From Flammula alnicola (taxonomy: Eukaryota; Basidiomycota; Agaricomycetes; Agaricales; Strophariaceae), in the NCBI GenBank assembly GCA_015499995.1, contig JADNRV010000140.1, positions 1 through 64,000 of the forward strand: a stretch of 64,000 nt of DNA. The letters run 5' to 3'. The notes under the pieces were generated by a model, which had not been told where the DNA came from, searched no databases, and saw only the letters and a program-made list of their open reading frames with translations. A program made the position numbers and the translations under genes. This document shows positions 24,131 to 35,919 of the stretch, piece after piece. Every line of letters starts with the position of its first letter. Within the stretch, counting starts at the first letter, position 1.

Positions 24131-24829
24131 TAACTGTTTCTAACTTATCAAAGACATTGGACTACATACCCTATCCATCTGTAATATATTTGTAGATTGC
24201 ATAACCAATTCTGAGAGATTCAGGGTCAATGGGGTACCATCAGATTCAGAATTTTAGGGAGATTACAAATATGTATATGTCATCTCACTTGGGTAACTGA
24301 AATCACCTTATTTGGTCTGTTTTGGGGACCGTGGGAACTTTTTACCAAAAAAAAGTGGCTGTAGAGCATGCTTTAAGAATCACAAATATATCAAAATCAT
24401 GTGACTAGCTGCTTTCATCATTGAGAAAAATGCAAAAAACTCACCCAAAGCCGGCAGTTTTGAAAATTGCACTTGCTAAATATGAAATATCTTGATTAGA
24501 AATAGGTCCCACAGTCTCATTTTGTCACATTTAAACTCATTTACTCTAGTCCAATGGAGGGTGACAAACAGGCAACAGAGACGATGTGCAAGCCTTCTTG
24601 TCTTGTGCGCGTCTCAGCACGTGCACACTTACAACTCGATTGTTCACAGACTTAGATGATTTGCTCTCAGCGGCAACCATGTCTAACACTTGAGACCCTG
24701 TATAAAGACAGCCCCCTACTTTGTCTGAGCCTAAGCGCTCAGACAAAATCTTCCCCATTGTACTCTCACAATTCACACTGCTTTTTGCGCTACCTATTCA
24801 CTTTACAAGGATCATATACATTCATTGTT

Positions 24830-26272
24830 ATGAGCAACAACGGGGAAGAAATCCAAAGATCGCCCTCGGCTGCTAGACAGAATGTCGACGTCTCGAGTCC
24901 CTTCTCCTATAATTTCGCGCATCAACTCGCCTCAACCACTACTCCTACAATGAATCCACTCCTCGAGAGGGGTGAGAATGCTAGTGCCAACACTCCTTCA
25001 GCAAATTCACATGAGACCAGAGGAAATAGCGCGACACAGCCCACCGCCGGTACTTCTACACAGGATTCAGGTGGAGCAGATGGAACCAATGCAGCAATCC
25101 ACATCCCCACCTCTGATGTTGTTAGAGAGAATGAATGTCTCGCCGCCCTCAGCAAGTTCGATGGAATCATCACCGACTTTCAGGGGGGAAAGATCTGGAA
25201 AGCGGTCGCACTCTCCCAGATCTTGGAGATCCTCCAAGGGACCGAATCTTTCAAAGCCGATGAAGAGGAGAAGACTCTCAACCTCTACATCGCTGAGCTC
25301 GAGTCAGACATACCCGAGCCTTCTCAGCTGAATGGATCCAAAGGAAAGGAGAGAGCAGTTCCAGCCATCCCCTTCTCCAACTCAGCAGCTATCCGAGTCG
25401 ACAATAATGTTGACATGCTCCTCGACCACATTTCCAACAGATTAGCCCAAGGCTTCCGAGGATCCGAGGATGAGGAAGATGAGCCCAGTAGAAAGAACCG
25501 TCGAGTCAAAGAGAGCAATATGCCCTGGTTCGCTATTAATTCAACCATCACGCGCGACCCCAGCTGTGCAAGGACCTACAAATTACTTCTCCTCTATGAA
25601 CACGACATCTCCGGGTGCAAATTCCTTGCAAAATCTGCCCTCGGCACTCCCCTCAGTTTCCCAACCTCTCAATGGGATCAGATGTTCTGAGGAGAACCTC
25701 TTGACCTCAATCAAGTTGCCTCTGCCCTCTTCCATTACACAGTTGCTGAAGAGAGAACGACTCATGTGGGAGACATGAAAATCAGCCTTGGAGTCGCTGA
25801 ACTGACGTGCAAAGTTAAGTCCCAATCTGATTGGGCGGCCGCTTGGAACTTCGCAATCAAGGCCTATAAGCTTGCCTTTCCGCACCGTCTCAAGGAACTT
25901 CAATCATACTCCGACTACATCCAAGGAATTTTCGCTGCCAAAGATGAGTCCATCCATCCCCAAATCATCAACTTCGACATCGGAGTTTGCAATCATGTCA
26001 GAGGTGGCCAATCCATCCTCTTTACCGACACTCATCAATTCCGCACCCTCTATGATGCCATGGTCATGCCCGATGGTGTCGCCTTCCAGTTCTCTAACGG
26101 ATCAGGAAAGCGAACTCGGTCCAATAAGAACCCACGCACCAGTGGAAGCAAGTCTGAAATTTGTAACAAATTCAACACCAGAGGATGCAGGAACTCGGAC
26201 GCAGACTGCAATTACAGGCACGTCTGCAAAAACTGCAAGCAGTTAGGCCACGGCAAGGACAAATGCCATTGA
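24830..26272 (+). pseudogene. Gag-like protein with CCCH and CCHC zinc motifs, one stop
   Basis: One frame runs from ATG at 24830 to TGA at 26270-26272 (about 480 codons), interrupted only by TGA at 25688-25690, which fits CGA to TGA. The N-terminal third is Ser/Thr/Asn-rich and disordered. The middle is acidic with an EDEEDE stretch. The C-terminal half is helical. The end carries C-x7-C-x6-C-x3-H followed by a canonical retroviral-type zinc knuckle C-x2-C-x4-H-x4-C. This arrangement fits a nucleic-acid-binding Gag. It is immediately followed, in another frame, by a tyrosine-recombinase fragment. Confidence 0.65.
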
Positions 26273-26274
26273 TC

Positions 26275-26747
26275 ATTATGCAACCTCCACGCTACACGAT
26301 GATCTTCTCTTCCTCTCGATGCTCCTGATTGGTTTCTTCACCCTTATGCGCTTAGGCGAACTGTCCTTCCCTGATGACAAGTCTATCTGTGACTGGCGCA
26401 AAGTCACAAAACTGTCATCTGTCCAAATAAATCCCGAACAGTATGAACTCTTCCTGCCTGGTCACAAAGCGGACCCCTATTTCAAAGGAAATAGAATCAT
26501 TGTCCGCAAAAAACAATTTCGCCACAACCCCTTACAACATTTCTGTGCATATATTTCCTCTTGTGATCGCCTCTTCTCTCTTGCGTCCCCACTATGGATA
26601 ACCTCTAATGGTAATGTCCCAACTCGTTCCTTCTTCATACGCCGACTGCGATCCTTCTTCGACAACTCAATCGCCAGTCAATCTATGAGAGCAGGTGGAG
26701 CTACTTCCCTTGCTGAATCGTCAACATCAGAAAAAGTCCGGCTCTAA
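26275..26747 (+). pseudogene. Tyrosine recombinase fragment (DIRS-like)
   Basis: The frame opens right after the gag stop. It reads a helical segment with MRLGELSFPDD (first catalytic Arg), KVTKLSSV, PGHKAD, RSFFIRRLR and QSMRAGGATSLAE (second conserved Arg region). These are hallmarks of fungal DIRS-type YR proteins as I know them. The frame then ends at 26745-26747, before the expected catalytic Tyr, so the protein is truncated. No reverse transcriptase or RNase H lies between gag and recombinase, implying an internal deletion or a two-gene non-autonomous element. Confidence 0.65.
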
Positions 26748-27089
26748 TCCAAGCATTATTATATGCCAGACCTTGACCTATTGGTATGCTTTTCACATAA
26801 TCTACTACAACACCTTTCTCGCTCCTCATATCATTTCACTCATCTGAAAAAAAAAAACTCTCTAGTTAGCCGTACTTCTCAAAACGTGCCGTGTAATAAA
26901 ATATTCTCAGACACCTGGCCGGTTTAGCATCGCCAGGCGCTCCACTTCGCTATAAAAAGCTTGCATGAATTTCTAATGCCCGAACCGTCATTGGATGTCA
27001 TTTTATGTAATAGTGTGATATTTTCACGTTATTGCTAAAAATAACCATATTTCCTTTTTTGGAAATAACCACATTCCGGTGGCCATTCC

Positions 27090-27281
27090 CACTGCTGCGG
27101 CTGGACTATTTTGACGGGGGGTCAAAATGTGACCGCAGGTTGTTAGAATTTTGCATATATTTTGCCACCATATTTTGCCGCCACTTAAGGTGGAACACAT
27201 GACTGCAAAATGTGATGGCAAAATTCAAACAACTTGCCGCCCATTTTGACTCCCTGGCAAAATAGTCCGGGCACAGCAGTG
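27090..27281. repeat. Small palindromic (foldback) insertion in D1
   Basis: Roughly 55-bp inverted arms (27090-27144 and 27228-27281) share ACTGCTG, GGACTATTTTG and TCAAAATG and a GTTGTT inner end. Between them lie further TTGCC/GGCAAAA palindromes. The flanks GGCCATTCC and TCCATTCCG may represent a short target duplication, but the same words occur in the D subterminal repeats, so this is uncertain. Confidence 0.6.
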
Positions 27282-27461
27282 TCCATTCCGGCCATTCCTG
27301 TTGGGTATTCTGGTTGCAATTTATTCCAGTCTGCATTCCTCCAGAATGAAATTTCGCATTTTGGCTGGCCTCTCAGCCAAAATGACCCAAAAATTATTCC
27401 TCTGGAATGACCGGATTCTGCAGGATTCCAGTAGGAATCAGTGGAGGACAGTAAAGACCTC

Positions 27462-28299
27462 CTGAAAGACCAGCCAAAATGTGAAATTTCATTCTGGCGG
27501 AATGCAGAACGGAATGAGCTGCGATCGGAATACCCAACAGGAATGGCCACTGGAATCTGGTTATGTCCAAAAAAGGAAATATGTTTATTTTTAACAACAA
27601 CATGAAAATATCACACTATTATATAAAATGACATCAAAATGAGACTGTGGGACCTATATCTAATCAAGATATTCCATATTTAGCAAGTGCAATTTTCAAA
27701 ATCATCAGCTTTGGGTGAGTTTTTTGCATTTTTCTCAATGATGAAAGCAGCTGGTCACATGATTTTGATATATTCGGGATTCTTGAAGCATGCTCTACAG
27801 CTACTTTTTTTGGTAAAAAGTTTCCACGGTCTCCAAAACAGACCAAATGAAGTGATTTCAGTTACCCAAGTGAGATGACATATACATATTTGTAATCTCC
27901 CTAAAATTCTGAATCTGATGGTACCCCATTGATCCTAAATCTCTCAGAATTGGTTATGCAACCTACAAATATATTACAGATAGATAGGGTATGTAGTGCA
28001 ATGTTTTTGGTAGATCAGAAATAGTTCTCTGGTCTAATGGTTAAATGGTCTGGAATATCAGCTACTGGATTTCTTCTGGGGCTCTGGGTTCAATTACTGA
28101 AAAATGCAAATCTTTAAGTGATATTTTTCTCTGAGTTCTGTCTAAGTCTACCAAGTTGAAGTCCTAACTGGAATTTTGGTCATTCCTGTGGATTCCGGTC
28201 AGGATTCCTGCAGAATTGAGTCCATTCCTGTGGATTCCGGTCCATTCCTGCAGATTCTGGTCATTCCAGGAGGAATCAGTGGAGGAATAAAAAGTATTG
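27462..28299 (+). mobile_element. Family D element D2, partial
   Basis: It begins abruptly after the D1 end and runs in the opposite orientation, sharing the C/D core and the tRNA-like module. It ends with GGAATCAGTGG repeats and the tip CAATACTTTTTATTCC (reverse strand, ending 28299). This matches the second tip type of the superfamily. Its left tip is missing, so D1 and D2 together could be one rearranged unit. Confidence 0.6.
28027..28100 (+). other. tRNA-like module in D2
   Basis: A-box-like TGGTCTAATGG and B-box-like GGGTTCAATTAC, homologous to the D1 module on the opposite strand. Confidence 0.5.
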
Positions 28300-29602
28300 A
28301 CTTGTAACCTTGTTTTTTAAGAAATTAATAGTACCTCCCTCAACATCATCTCCACTCTACTGTGATTCACAAAGCACCCAAGTCCAAGCTATGATTTTAA
28401 ATAATCATTACTACAGCCAAGAAAGATTCACATAAATGAATGACAAGGTTTTAACACAGCTTTAATGAGAGCCTAGACCATTGGATGGCACAGTGGCACT
28501 CCAGTTATCTTGGGTCAAAGAGCACCCAGGATCAAGTTTTGCTGATCTTCATTCAAGACTATAGAGCTCTTACTAGACATAGTATTGTACAATTGAAGGA
28601 TTATGTTAGACAATTGATATTCTAAAATTATGAAATCAGATAACATTAATTATGAAAGTGAAAGTTCATATAAAACTGCACATTTTCTTTCCATAAGGAA
28701 GCTGAGTGATTTTTCCATTTCCACAATACTCCAATGGACCAATTGCAATGGCCTTTGTGTCTGCTACAATTATTTTGAAGAGCATTGTGTGTTGCTCTGA
28801 GAGTCTGAGCCTGTCAATTGAACAATTTTCTGTTTAGGACTGAAGGAAAATAAATGAAACAGATGAGATTTTTGTGAGATCTTGACATACTATGCTTTGA
28901 TCTCCTGGGAGATATAAGATTGTTAAGGAAAATTCGGAGTTATTGACCAAATCTTATGTAAATGTTGGTCAGTGATGCTGAGTCTTGCATATATATGATA
29001 CAAAAAGAGTCATATACAGATCTTGCTTAAGAAAGGTGTGTTCACTGTGTTTCCCTTAAATGGTTTAGGAGTGAACAAATGAATGATATACAATATCAAT
29101 GAGTTTCAAATATACATACCTTGGCTAGCAAATATTTGAGATAGCAGACTTGGATTTCTAGGTAACTTCTACATACAGCCCAGACATCTGGACTAAATAT
29201 CAGATCACCTAGGTGGCACTCCTTCTCAAATGCATCCTTCAAATAATTGAGTTCAAAAACATCATAGAAAGGTAAAGAGAAAGTTGATGGATATGAGATG
29301 TCATTTGATGATTCAATACTGTCTATAGCATTCTGAAATATTCTAAGTATGATGTAAATTAATGAAAAGAAAGAATGAACTTGTCATATAAGCATCTATA
29401 AGCTCAGCCATATGCAATGTTTGCCTTGTATCTGAGGCATTGGATGAGGGTGGAGGCAGAAACATGATCCCTAATACAGGAATTGAGAAGGGAACTAACA
29501 AGAGAGAACAAACAGCATTCATAAAACATGAAGTACAGAGGCTCGAGAGAAAAGATAGAAATTGATAAATGAAAGGGCTGTGATTGACTTATGTTTGTAA
29601 GA
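28300..29602. other. CpG-poor decayed DNA
   Basis: No supported gene. It may contain the unrecognisable 3' part of the hAT relic seen at 31.0-31.7 kb. Confidence 0.35.
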
Positions 29603-29610
29603 CCAAAAAG

Positions 29611-30154
29611 TAGTGCTTGAAAGTCCAGTTAGGTCCAGTTTTTGGGTACCCAGAGGCTCTAACTGAGACTAAGACCAGTTAGCCTTTGTTCCCAGACCCA
29701 AAATAACCTAACCTAACTGCAAAAAACTGCAAAAAGCTGGTTAATTGCAGTTAGTAACTGGTTAGGACTGAAAATATTAAAGATCAGTTATAACTGGTAG
29801 TAACTGCATATTTATGACTTAGTACACTTTATTGTCCTTTATTTAAGCTTCAAATTGACCCTGGAAATGTTAAATTTGGTAAAGAATTGACTGAGTTATG
29901 ATTTTATTACATGCAATCTACTCTCTTGAGTGATATTTTATGGTTTTAACCATAACTCAATCAAGTTTTGATCTAAAATTATGGTCTAGGGCTTATTTTC
30001 ATGGGAAAAATAAGGGCTAAAAATAACTGCAAAATAACCAGTTAGTTGATCCTCAAAAACCACTAACCACTAACTGCAGTCTGGTTATTTGCAGTTAGAG
30101 GTCTGGTTAGGTCTTGGTTATTTTGCAGATAACTAACCTAACTTCCCAGCACTA
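29611..30154. mobile_element. hAT-type MITE, 544 bp, with 8-bp TSD
   Basis: The ends are TAGTGCTTGAAAG (left) and, read inward, TAGTGCTGGGAAG (right). They are flanked by CCAAAAAG on both sides (29603-29610 and 30155-30162). Subterminal direct and inverted repeats of AACTGG, AACTGC and GGTTAG fill both ends, and the interior is AT-rich and non-coding. Tip sequence and duplication length are those of hAT elements. It does not belong to the A-D superfamily. Confidence 0.88.
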
Positions 30155-30162
30155 CCAAAAAG

Positions 30163-31009
30163 CTTCACAAATGCAAGCAGTGGGTATCGTAGAAATGGCA
30201 GGGAAAAGGTGAATGTGCTGTATATGGCAATCTGCTGCAAAAACTTAAGGGACTTATACATGCTGCAGCAACAGCATGCAAGCCCAAGTTATAAGAAAGG
30301 AAACACAAAGCATTTGAAGAGTTGATGACCAGCAGATTTTAATATCAAGGATAAGCATAAGGTTCAGTTGTGCCATGCTGTTCTGGGAATTTTCTATTTG
30401 TATCTATCTGGCCCAACTTGCATGATGCTGAGGAGTTGAGCACACAGAGCAAATAATTTTTTGAAGCTAAAATAGCAAGCAAAATAAGAAATTGATGAAA
30501 AGCATCACAGAATGAACTAACCTTTTGAACTGCTGCCTTTACATTATAGGATGGACCCTAGAATAAGATACATCATACTCAGTGTCAGGGAAGAGATAAT
30601 GACTCATATATTCACTGTACCTAGAATGTGGTACATTGTACTAGAATAAGACCATGAGTATGAATGTAATGAATACATATAAAGCAAATATACCTCACTG
30701 TCAGGGAAGAGATGTTGACTGAGGTATAAGAAGTGAGGCACACATATATATACCAAGACATATACTATGGTATAGTCCATCATACATGATCAGTGGCTTC
30801 AGTATTGATTTTTTGATCATCTACTTCATCTTCAGGAGCTGTAGCATTAATATCATGCTTTTGATCAAGATTTGCATTGACACATCTTAATAATTGAGGC
30901 TTGAGCCAGCCTGCATGGCTTTGGATTTTGACATTACACCTATTTCTTTGAGCTGAAAAAGAATTAGAATAAGAGTGAGAACCAAAGAAATTGGCAGTAA
31001 AAGGCTACC
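30163..31009. other. CpG-poor decayed DNA
   Basis: No supported gene. It is the left continuation of the hAT relic region. Confidence 0.35.
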
Positions 31010-31740
31010 TGATGGCTGCAAAATGGATATGACATGAAACATGCAGTGTATATGCAAAGCAGAAGCAGAAAAGTTGATCCCTGCATTGTGACATCATGAT
31101 TCTATGGCTTCCATTAATGTGACATTATTGTTTGCATTGTTCATCATCACAGCTATAATTTAACAGCATGTCAGTTAACAGAAATGCAGAGAAATTATGT
31201 CAACAAACCTTGATTTAGATATCATATGTCTCCAATGTCAACCAGACTACAGCTGCCATATTCTCTCCTGAATTAAATCTCAGAAGTTGTTAAGCAACTC
31301 TTCTAAAGAACATATAAGCTGTATACATATATAAACAATTATCAACATACTTACCATGATTGCTCCTCATTTGTGATATAATAAGCTACAATAGACAAAA
31401 ATGCATGGCAGTTGCTTAATGTCCAGACATTGTGAGAGAGACTGATTTTCTGTCCCAAAGTCTACCATGCAACATATGAGAAAAGGACTCATCTGAATCA
31501 ATAAAAAGTCTTACCATGAACATAGTTTTTTTTTTCTCAACACTCTCATCTCCAAGCTTCATGACTTGCCTTCAAACACCATCTCATTTGGAAGAGAAAA
31601 TTTTGATGATATGCTTCCATAGCTCATAGCAGCAATGAACTCTGGCTTTTCCACCTCATCAAATGGTTGATCACAAGTGACCATCTACTCAATCAGAAGC
31701 TGTTAAAATTTATCTTAATCCCAGGCCCTTTATTTATCTT
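31010..31740 (-). pseudogene. hAT transposase relic
   Basis: On the minus strand, 31690-31600 reads CDQPFDEVEKPEF, the DQPF..VE...F motif that precedes the hAT RNase H fold. Further along, 31155-31010 reads NNANNNVTLMEAIES followed by a C..H segment, matching the D-N-A-S-N-N...C..H block. The first catalytic Asp of that block reads Asn and a stop interrupts the stretch. The order on the minus strand is correct for one decayed gene. The insertion site of A2 is just upstream, at 31783. Confidence 0.5.
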
Positions 31741-32063
31741 ATAAAATGACATAGTTTGCAAAGGGGAATAAATTAGATGTGGCTCATTGAGAGGTCTTTA
31801 CACTCCCCCACCTGTTCCACGTGGACTCCATGGACTCCACGGATTCCATGGACAATCCGTGGACTTTTTACAATTTTTTTTCAGGTTTGATTTTGGTGAA
31901 AACACCTGCCAAATTGCAAATTTTAGTCCACGCACAGTCCACGAAAAGTCTACACAGTGTCCATTTTGAGTGTGGACTCCATGGACTATCCGTGGACAAT
32001 GCCGTGGATTTTGTGGACTTGGCTTTACTATATTAATAATAATAGTCACAAAAAATAAAATGC

Positions 32064-32125
32064 CATAGCCAGGAATTGAACGAGTGCCTACAGCAATATT
32101 ACTAATGCCGCACTCTAGCCACCTG
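32064..32125 (-). other. tRNA-like module in A2
   Basis: The minus strand has A-box-like TGGCTCAGGTGG and B-box-like CGTTCAATTCC. A possible CGGCA/TGCTG stem stands where an anticodon arm would be, and a 3' extension is shared with the A1 module. The loop is longer than a normal anticodon loop. Confidence 0.55.
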
Positions 32126-32199
32126 AGCCAAGCAGGTATTTCCAAAATTATAATTTCGGTTATACATATACCGATTATTATCAGCAAACCGGCAACCGG

Positions 32200-33500
32200 T
32201 TACCGAATGATGGTGACACGGCTCCAACGTTGCCACGTCACCACCTTCTTCCCTCCCACCACCATCCCCTTTCACGCGGACCACCCGCTGACACCGCACA
32301 ACCGCGACCACGATGACCGCGACGACTGCGGCAACGACAGCGACAACGACTGGGGCAACGACCGCGATGGCGGTCACCACCAGCGCACCACGCAACGACG
32401 ACCGGCGTACCACGCAACGACGATGACAGCGCAGATAGCAGGACGACGCGATGATGCGGCGCGTGAGGGAAAACACGCCGCGGGGGGTTGGTTACGAAGG
32501 GGGGACCCAGGAAATGGGAGGCCCACGTGGTATGTCGTAAACGACGACACCCACGATGACACCTAACCCGCACCCCATCCCTCGCAGCTACGACACACCC
32601 CCGGGCACAGAAAATGAAGCTGATGGCGGCATCGCACACGGCCACCCGCCGCATCCACGACCGCCATGGCGACGGCAACAACAACGGGAGCACAACGTCG
32701 TGCTCCTGTGTCGTTCTGATGTCGCGTGGGCGGTGAGAACGACAGCGGCGGATGCGACGGGGCCACGTCAACCACACCGACACCAGCGGGCCTAACCACC
32801 AGGCACCAGGCCCCACCAGGCACCAGGCCCCATGCCTCGCGGGCATCGACGACTGATGGTGAGCAGGCGGCAGGCGAAAACACGCCACGGGGGGGTGTTG
32901 CATACGAAGGGGGGACCCAGGAATGGGAGGCCCGCAAGGTACATCGTAAATGACGATATGCAACGACGGCTAACCCTCCACTCCGTCCCCCGCAGCATCC
33001 CCCGCAGATACAATGTGCCCGCCGGGCACCGAAACGACGCCGACGGCAGCGTCGCACGCGACCGACCACCCCAACCACACCCGCCGCGCGACCACCATGA
33101 CGGACACGCAACGGCAATGACAGCGGGAGCACACATCGTGCTCCCGTGTCGTTCTGACGTCGGGTGGGTGCTGAGAACCACAACGGCGGTGCAGCGGCGG
33201 ACGCGAAGGTGATGCCAGCAGGCCTGCCACCTGCCCCATACCCCACGGGCACTGACAAATGACGGCGCGGCATCGTCGTCAATCCCCCCTCACCATTGCC
33301 CCTCACCATGACCCCACGACAGCCACGACGAGCCCCGGGAATGCATGCCGACGAGCCACGATGGCTCATCGTTGCCTCCGCACCTCACAAGCATGCCAGA
33401 TGGCCCACCAAACGCGATGACGCCAGGAGGAAGGGCCCGGGGAGGACGAGGGGCATGATGGGTACCACCAGGTACGTGGACACTGCAGCTAACCCCCACC
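32200..33500. repeat. CpG-rich core of A2
   Basis: Reverse-oriented relative of 9850-11120. Two copies of the conserved block that ends in an ACGCGCCGCG-type palindrome sit near 32440-32610 and 32860-33020, each beside a decayed copy of the GGGAGCAC palindrome. The sequence consists of ACGACGG/CCGTCGT-like simple repeats. Open frames on both strands are compositional. Confidence 0.75.
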
Positions 33501-33529
33501 AGCCATGTAAGCTAGAATTATATATGATA

Positions 33530-34270
33530 CCTGGGCTGCCTGCCAATAAGGAGTGTACATCTACAAGGCTAACAACCCCCTTGGGCAGTTGCCCAACACT
33601 ATGCAACATAATATCTACAGGCTGCCGGGGTGCCAGGGATGGCTTTGGTGCTTGTTGTTGGGGCGGATGATGGTAAATAGGTGTCAACAATGCCAGAAAT
33701 GATGTCCAGCACTGTATTTTGGGTGCTGCTCATTGTCGGGGGCGCTTTTGGGCGCGGAAAAAAATCTAATGGGATATATTAATATATTCTGACCTGCTCC
33801 CACCCTTTGCGCGCCTCGGGGAGGGCGGGGATAGATGGATTGACGAGAATGGCTTTGGATGACGTTCCTATTTGGGGCGGGGCTGCTGTCAAACAACCGT
33901 CAACAGTGTGGGAAATGATGCTCGGGGTTGTATTTGCGCTCTTGCTCATCGGTGGGGGCGGTTTGGAGCATGGGGAAAAATCTAATGGGGTCTAATAATA
34001 TATTGCTACCCATTGCCGCCCTTTGCGCGCCTCACGCGGGGCGGGGATGGGTGGATTGACGAGGGTGCCTTTGGATGACAGTCTAAAATTAGACGAAAGC
34101 GCCCTAGTGTGATATTTTTAGATGCTAGCGCTTGTGCCTTGTTTCGTTATCTATAGATTAGATAGCCAGAAAGCGCCCACCTCGATATTTTTAGATGCAG
34201 ACGCTTGTGCCTCGGCGCCTGTCTCTGTTATCTATAGATTAGATACTTTCTTGTATCTGGGCTCCTGGGG
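33530..34270. repeat. Left arm of the long internal inverted repeat of A2
   Basis: The reverse complement matches 38930-39705 almost base for base, including CTGCCTGCCAATAAGG at the outer edge, the TTTGCGCGCCTC blocks and two ATCTATAGATTAG motifs. Most visible differences are at CpG sites. Confidence 0.85.
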
Positions 34271-34790
34271 GCGCTTTTGGGCGTGGAAAAAAATATAATG
34301 GGATATATTAATATATTCCGACCTGCCCCACCCTTTGCGCGCCTCGGGGAGGGCGGGGATAGAAGGATTGACGAGAATGGCTTTGGATGGCGTTCCTATT
34401 TGGGGCGGGGCTGCTGTCAAACAACCGTCAACAGTGTGGGAAATGATGCTCGGGGTTGTATTTGCGCTCTTGCTCATCGGTGGGGGCGGTTTGGAGCATG
34501 GGGAAAAATCCAATGGGGTCTAATAATATATTGCTACCCATTGCCGCCCTTTGCGCGCCTCATGGGGGGCGGGGATGGGTGGATTGACGAGGATGACTTT
34601 GGATGATATTCTAAAATTAGACGGAAAGCGCCCTGTATGATATTTTTAGATACTGGCGCTTGTGCCTTGTGTCGGTTCCTTATCTATAGATTAGATTGCA
34701 AGAAAGCGCCCAGCATGATATTTTTAGATGCAGACGTGCCTAGGCTGTTATCTATAGATTAGATATGTTTTATTAATCCCACGCTGCATG
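34256..34790. repeat. Direct duplicate of part of the A2 left arm
   Basis: Repeats 33735-34260 in the same orientation with moderate divergence, so ATCTATAGATTAG and GATATTTTTAGATGC recur four times in 34.1-34.8 kb. Confidence 0.8.
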
Positions 34791-35059
34791 TTTAAAAATA
34801 GACTTGGTTCATTTTCTCTGCTCGAAAATCTCAGGTAACAAAGATTAAACAGAAAACATTGAATATATTTAAACTATGGTATTACTAGCTATAAGGTATA
34901 CAAAAGAACAATAAAATACACTATCAAACTGAGGGTAAGCAAACAAGGAGGGGAGGGGACATGTCGACGTGAGTGACGGCGGACGCATGTTGGCGCCTCG
35001 CCTGCTGCTGCTCATCCTCATTCCCCCGTCACTGTATGGCTGCCGCCACTGCTCCCACC

Positions 35060-35880
35060 TCATCATCACCCCGCATAGCAGAGCCGCAGCAGCAGCGGTC
35101 GTGCTGCTGCCCGTCGTCGTCGTACCCGAGCAGCTGCCGGTCGCACTGCTCCTCGTTATCGTCGTCGTATCCGAGCAGCGGTCGTGCTGCTGCTCGTCGT
35201 CGCCATATCCGAGCAGCAGCGGTCGTGCTGCTCCTCGTTATCATCGTCGCTGTATCAGAGCAGCTGCCGGTCGCGCTGCTCATTATCGTCGTCGTATCCG
35301 AGCAGCAGCGGTCGTGCTGCTGCTCGTCGTAGCCGTATCCGAGCAGCAGCGGTCGTGCTGCTGCTCGTCGTAGCCGTATCCGAGCAGCAGCGGTCATGCT
35401 GCTGCTCGTCGTCGTCATATCCGAGCAGCAGCGGTCGTGCTGCTGCTCGTCGTAGCCGTATCCGAGCAGCAGCAGGACCCGTGCTGCTCCTCCCACCTCG
35501 CCGTTGTCGTCGCCCATCCGAGCAGCAGCAGCCGTCGTGCTGCTGCTATCACCTCGTCGTCGTCGTCGCCTATCCGAGCAGCAGCAGCCGTCGTGCTGCT
35601 GCTGTCACCTTGACGTCGTCGGCGCGTATCCGAGCAGCAGCAGCGGTTGTGCTGCTGCTGAACATGTCCGTCGCCATATCTGAGCAGCAGCGGTCGTGCT
35701 GCTGCTCGTTGTTGTCGTATCCGAGCAGCAGCAGCCGTCGTACTGCTGCTGCTGCTTCCATCTCGGGCAGTCGCCGTATCCGAGTGGCAGCCGTCGTGCT
35801 GCGGCTCCCCCCACCTCGACGTCGTGGCTGTATCCGAGCAGCAGCAGCCGCGCGACCGCTGCTGCTCCTGCTGCTACCAC
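35060..35880. repeat. CTG/CAG-rich minisatellite in A2
   Basis: The unit of about 41 bp contains GAGCAGCAGCGG and its partial inverse CTGCTGCTC, so each unit can form a hairpin. Near-identical copies are at 35290-35470 and the units become longer and more diverged to the right. The long frames across it are Ser/Arg/Cys low-complexity and are not called as genes. Confidence 0.85.
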
Positions 35881-35919
35881 CTCGTTGCTTTCGGGTAAGT
35901 GGGTGGAGGGAGAGAGGAA

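Larger units (their letters stand above)
24525..26994 (+). mobile_element. DIRS-like (gag plus tyrosine recombinase) insertion in D1
   Basis: The D1 sequence is broken between 24524 (ending CTCATTTTG) and 26995 (starting ATGTCATTTT). D2 shows that these two parts are contiguous in an uninterrupted copy. The insert holds a gag-like gene and a tyrosine-recombinase fragment. No duplication of target sequence is seen at the junctions, as expected for recombinase-type integration rather than DDE integration. The GC content and CpG density of the coding part are higher than its surroundings. Confidence 0.6.
23725..27461 (-). mobile_element. Family D element D1, interrupted by two insertions
   Basis: Both ends carry the GAGGTC tip (23725-23730, and GACCTC at 27456-27461) next to arrays of GGAATCCAGTGG-like repeats. 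The internal sequence 23990-24524 plus 26995-27060 is the reverse complement of the matching part of D2 and contains the core shared with B and C. It is interrupted by a 2.47-kb DIRS-like insertion (24525-26994) and a 192-bp palindromic insert (27090-27281). Flanks TCTGTAAG and CTGAAAGA do not match, so no target duplication is claimed. Confidence 0.65.

Noticed and set aside
23725..28299. D1 plus D2 as one intact element with a target duplication
   Set aside because: Flanking octamers (TCTGTAAG and ACTTGTAA) do not match and D1 and D2 run in opposite orientations.
32563..33369. Long minus-strand frames in the A2 core
   Set aside because: Same compositional cause as in A1. No start context, no conserved domain.
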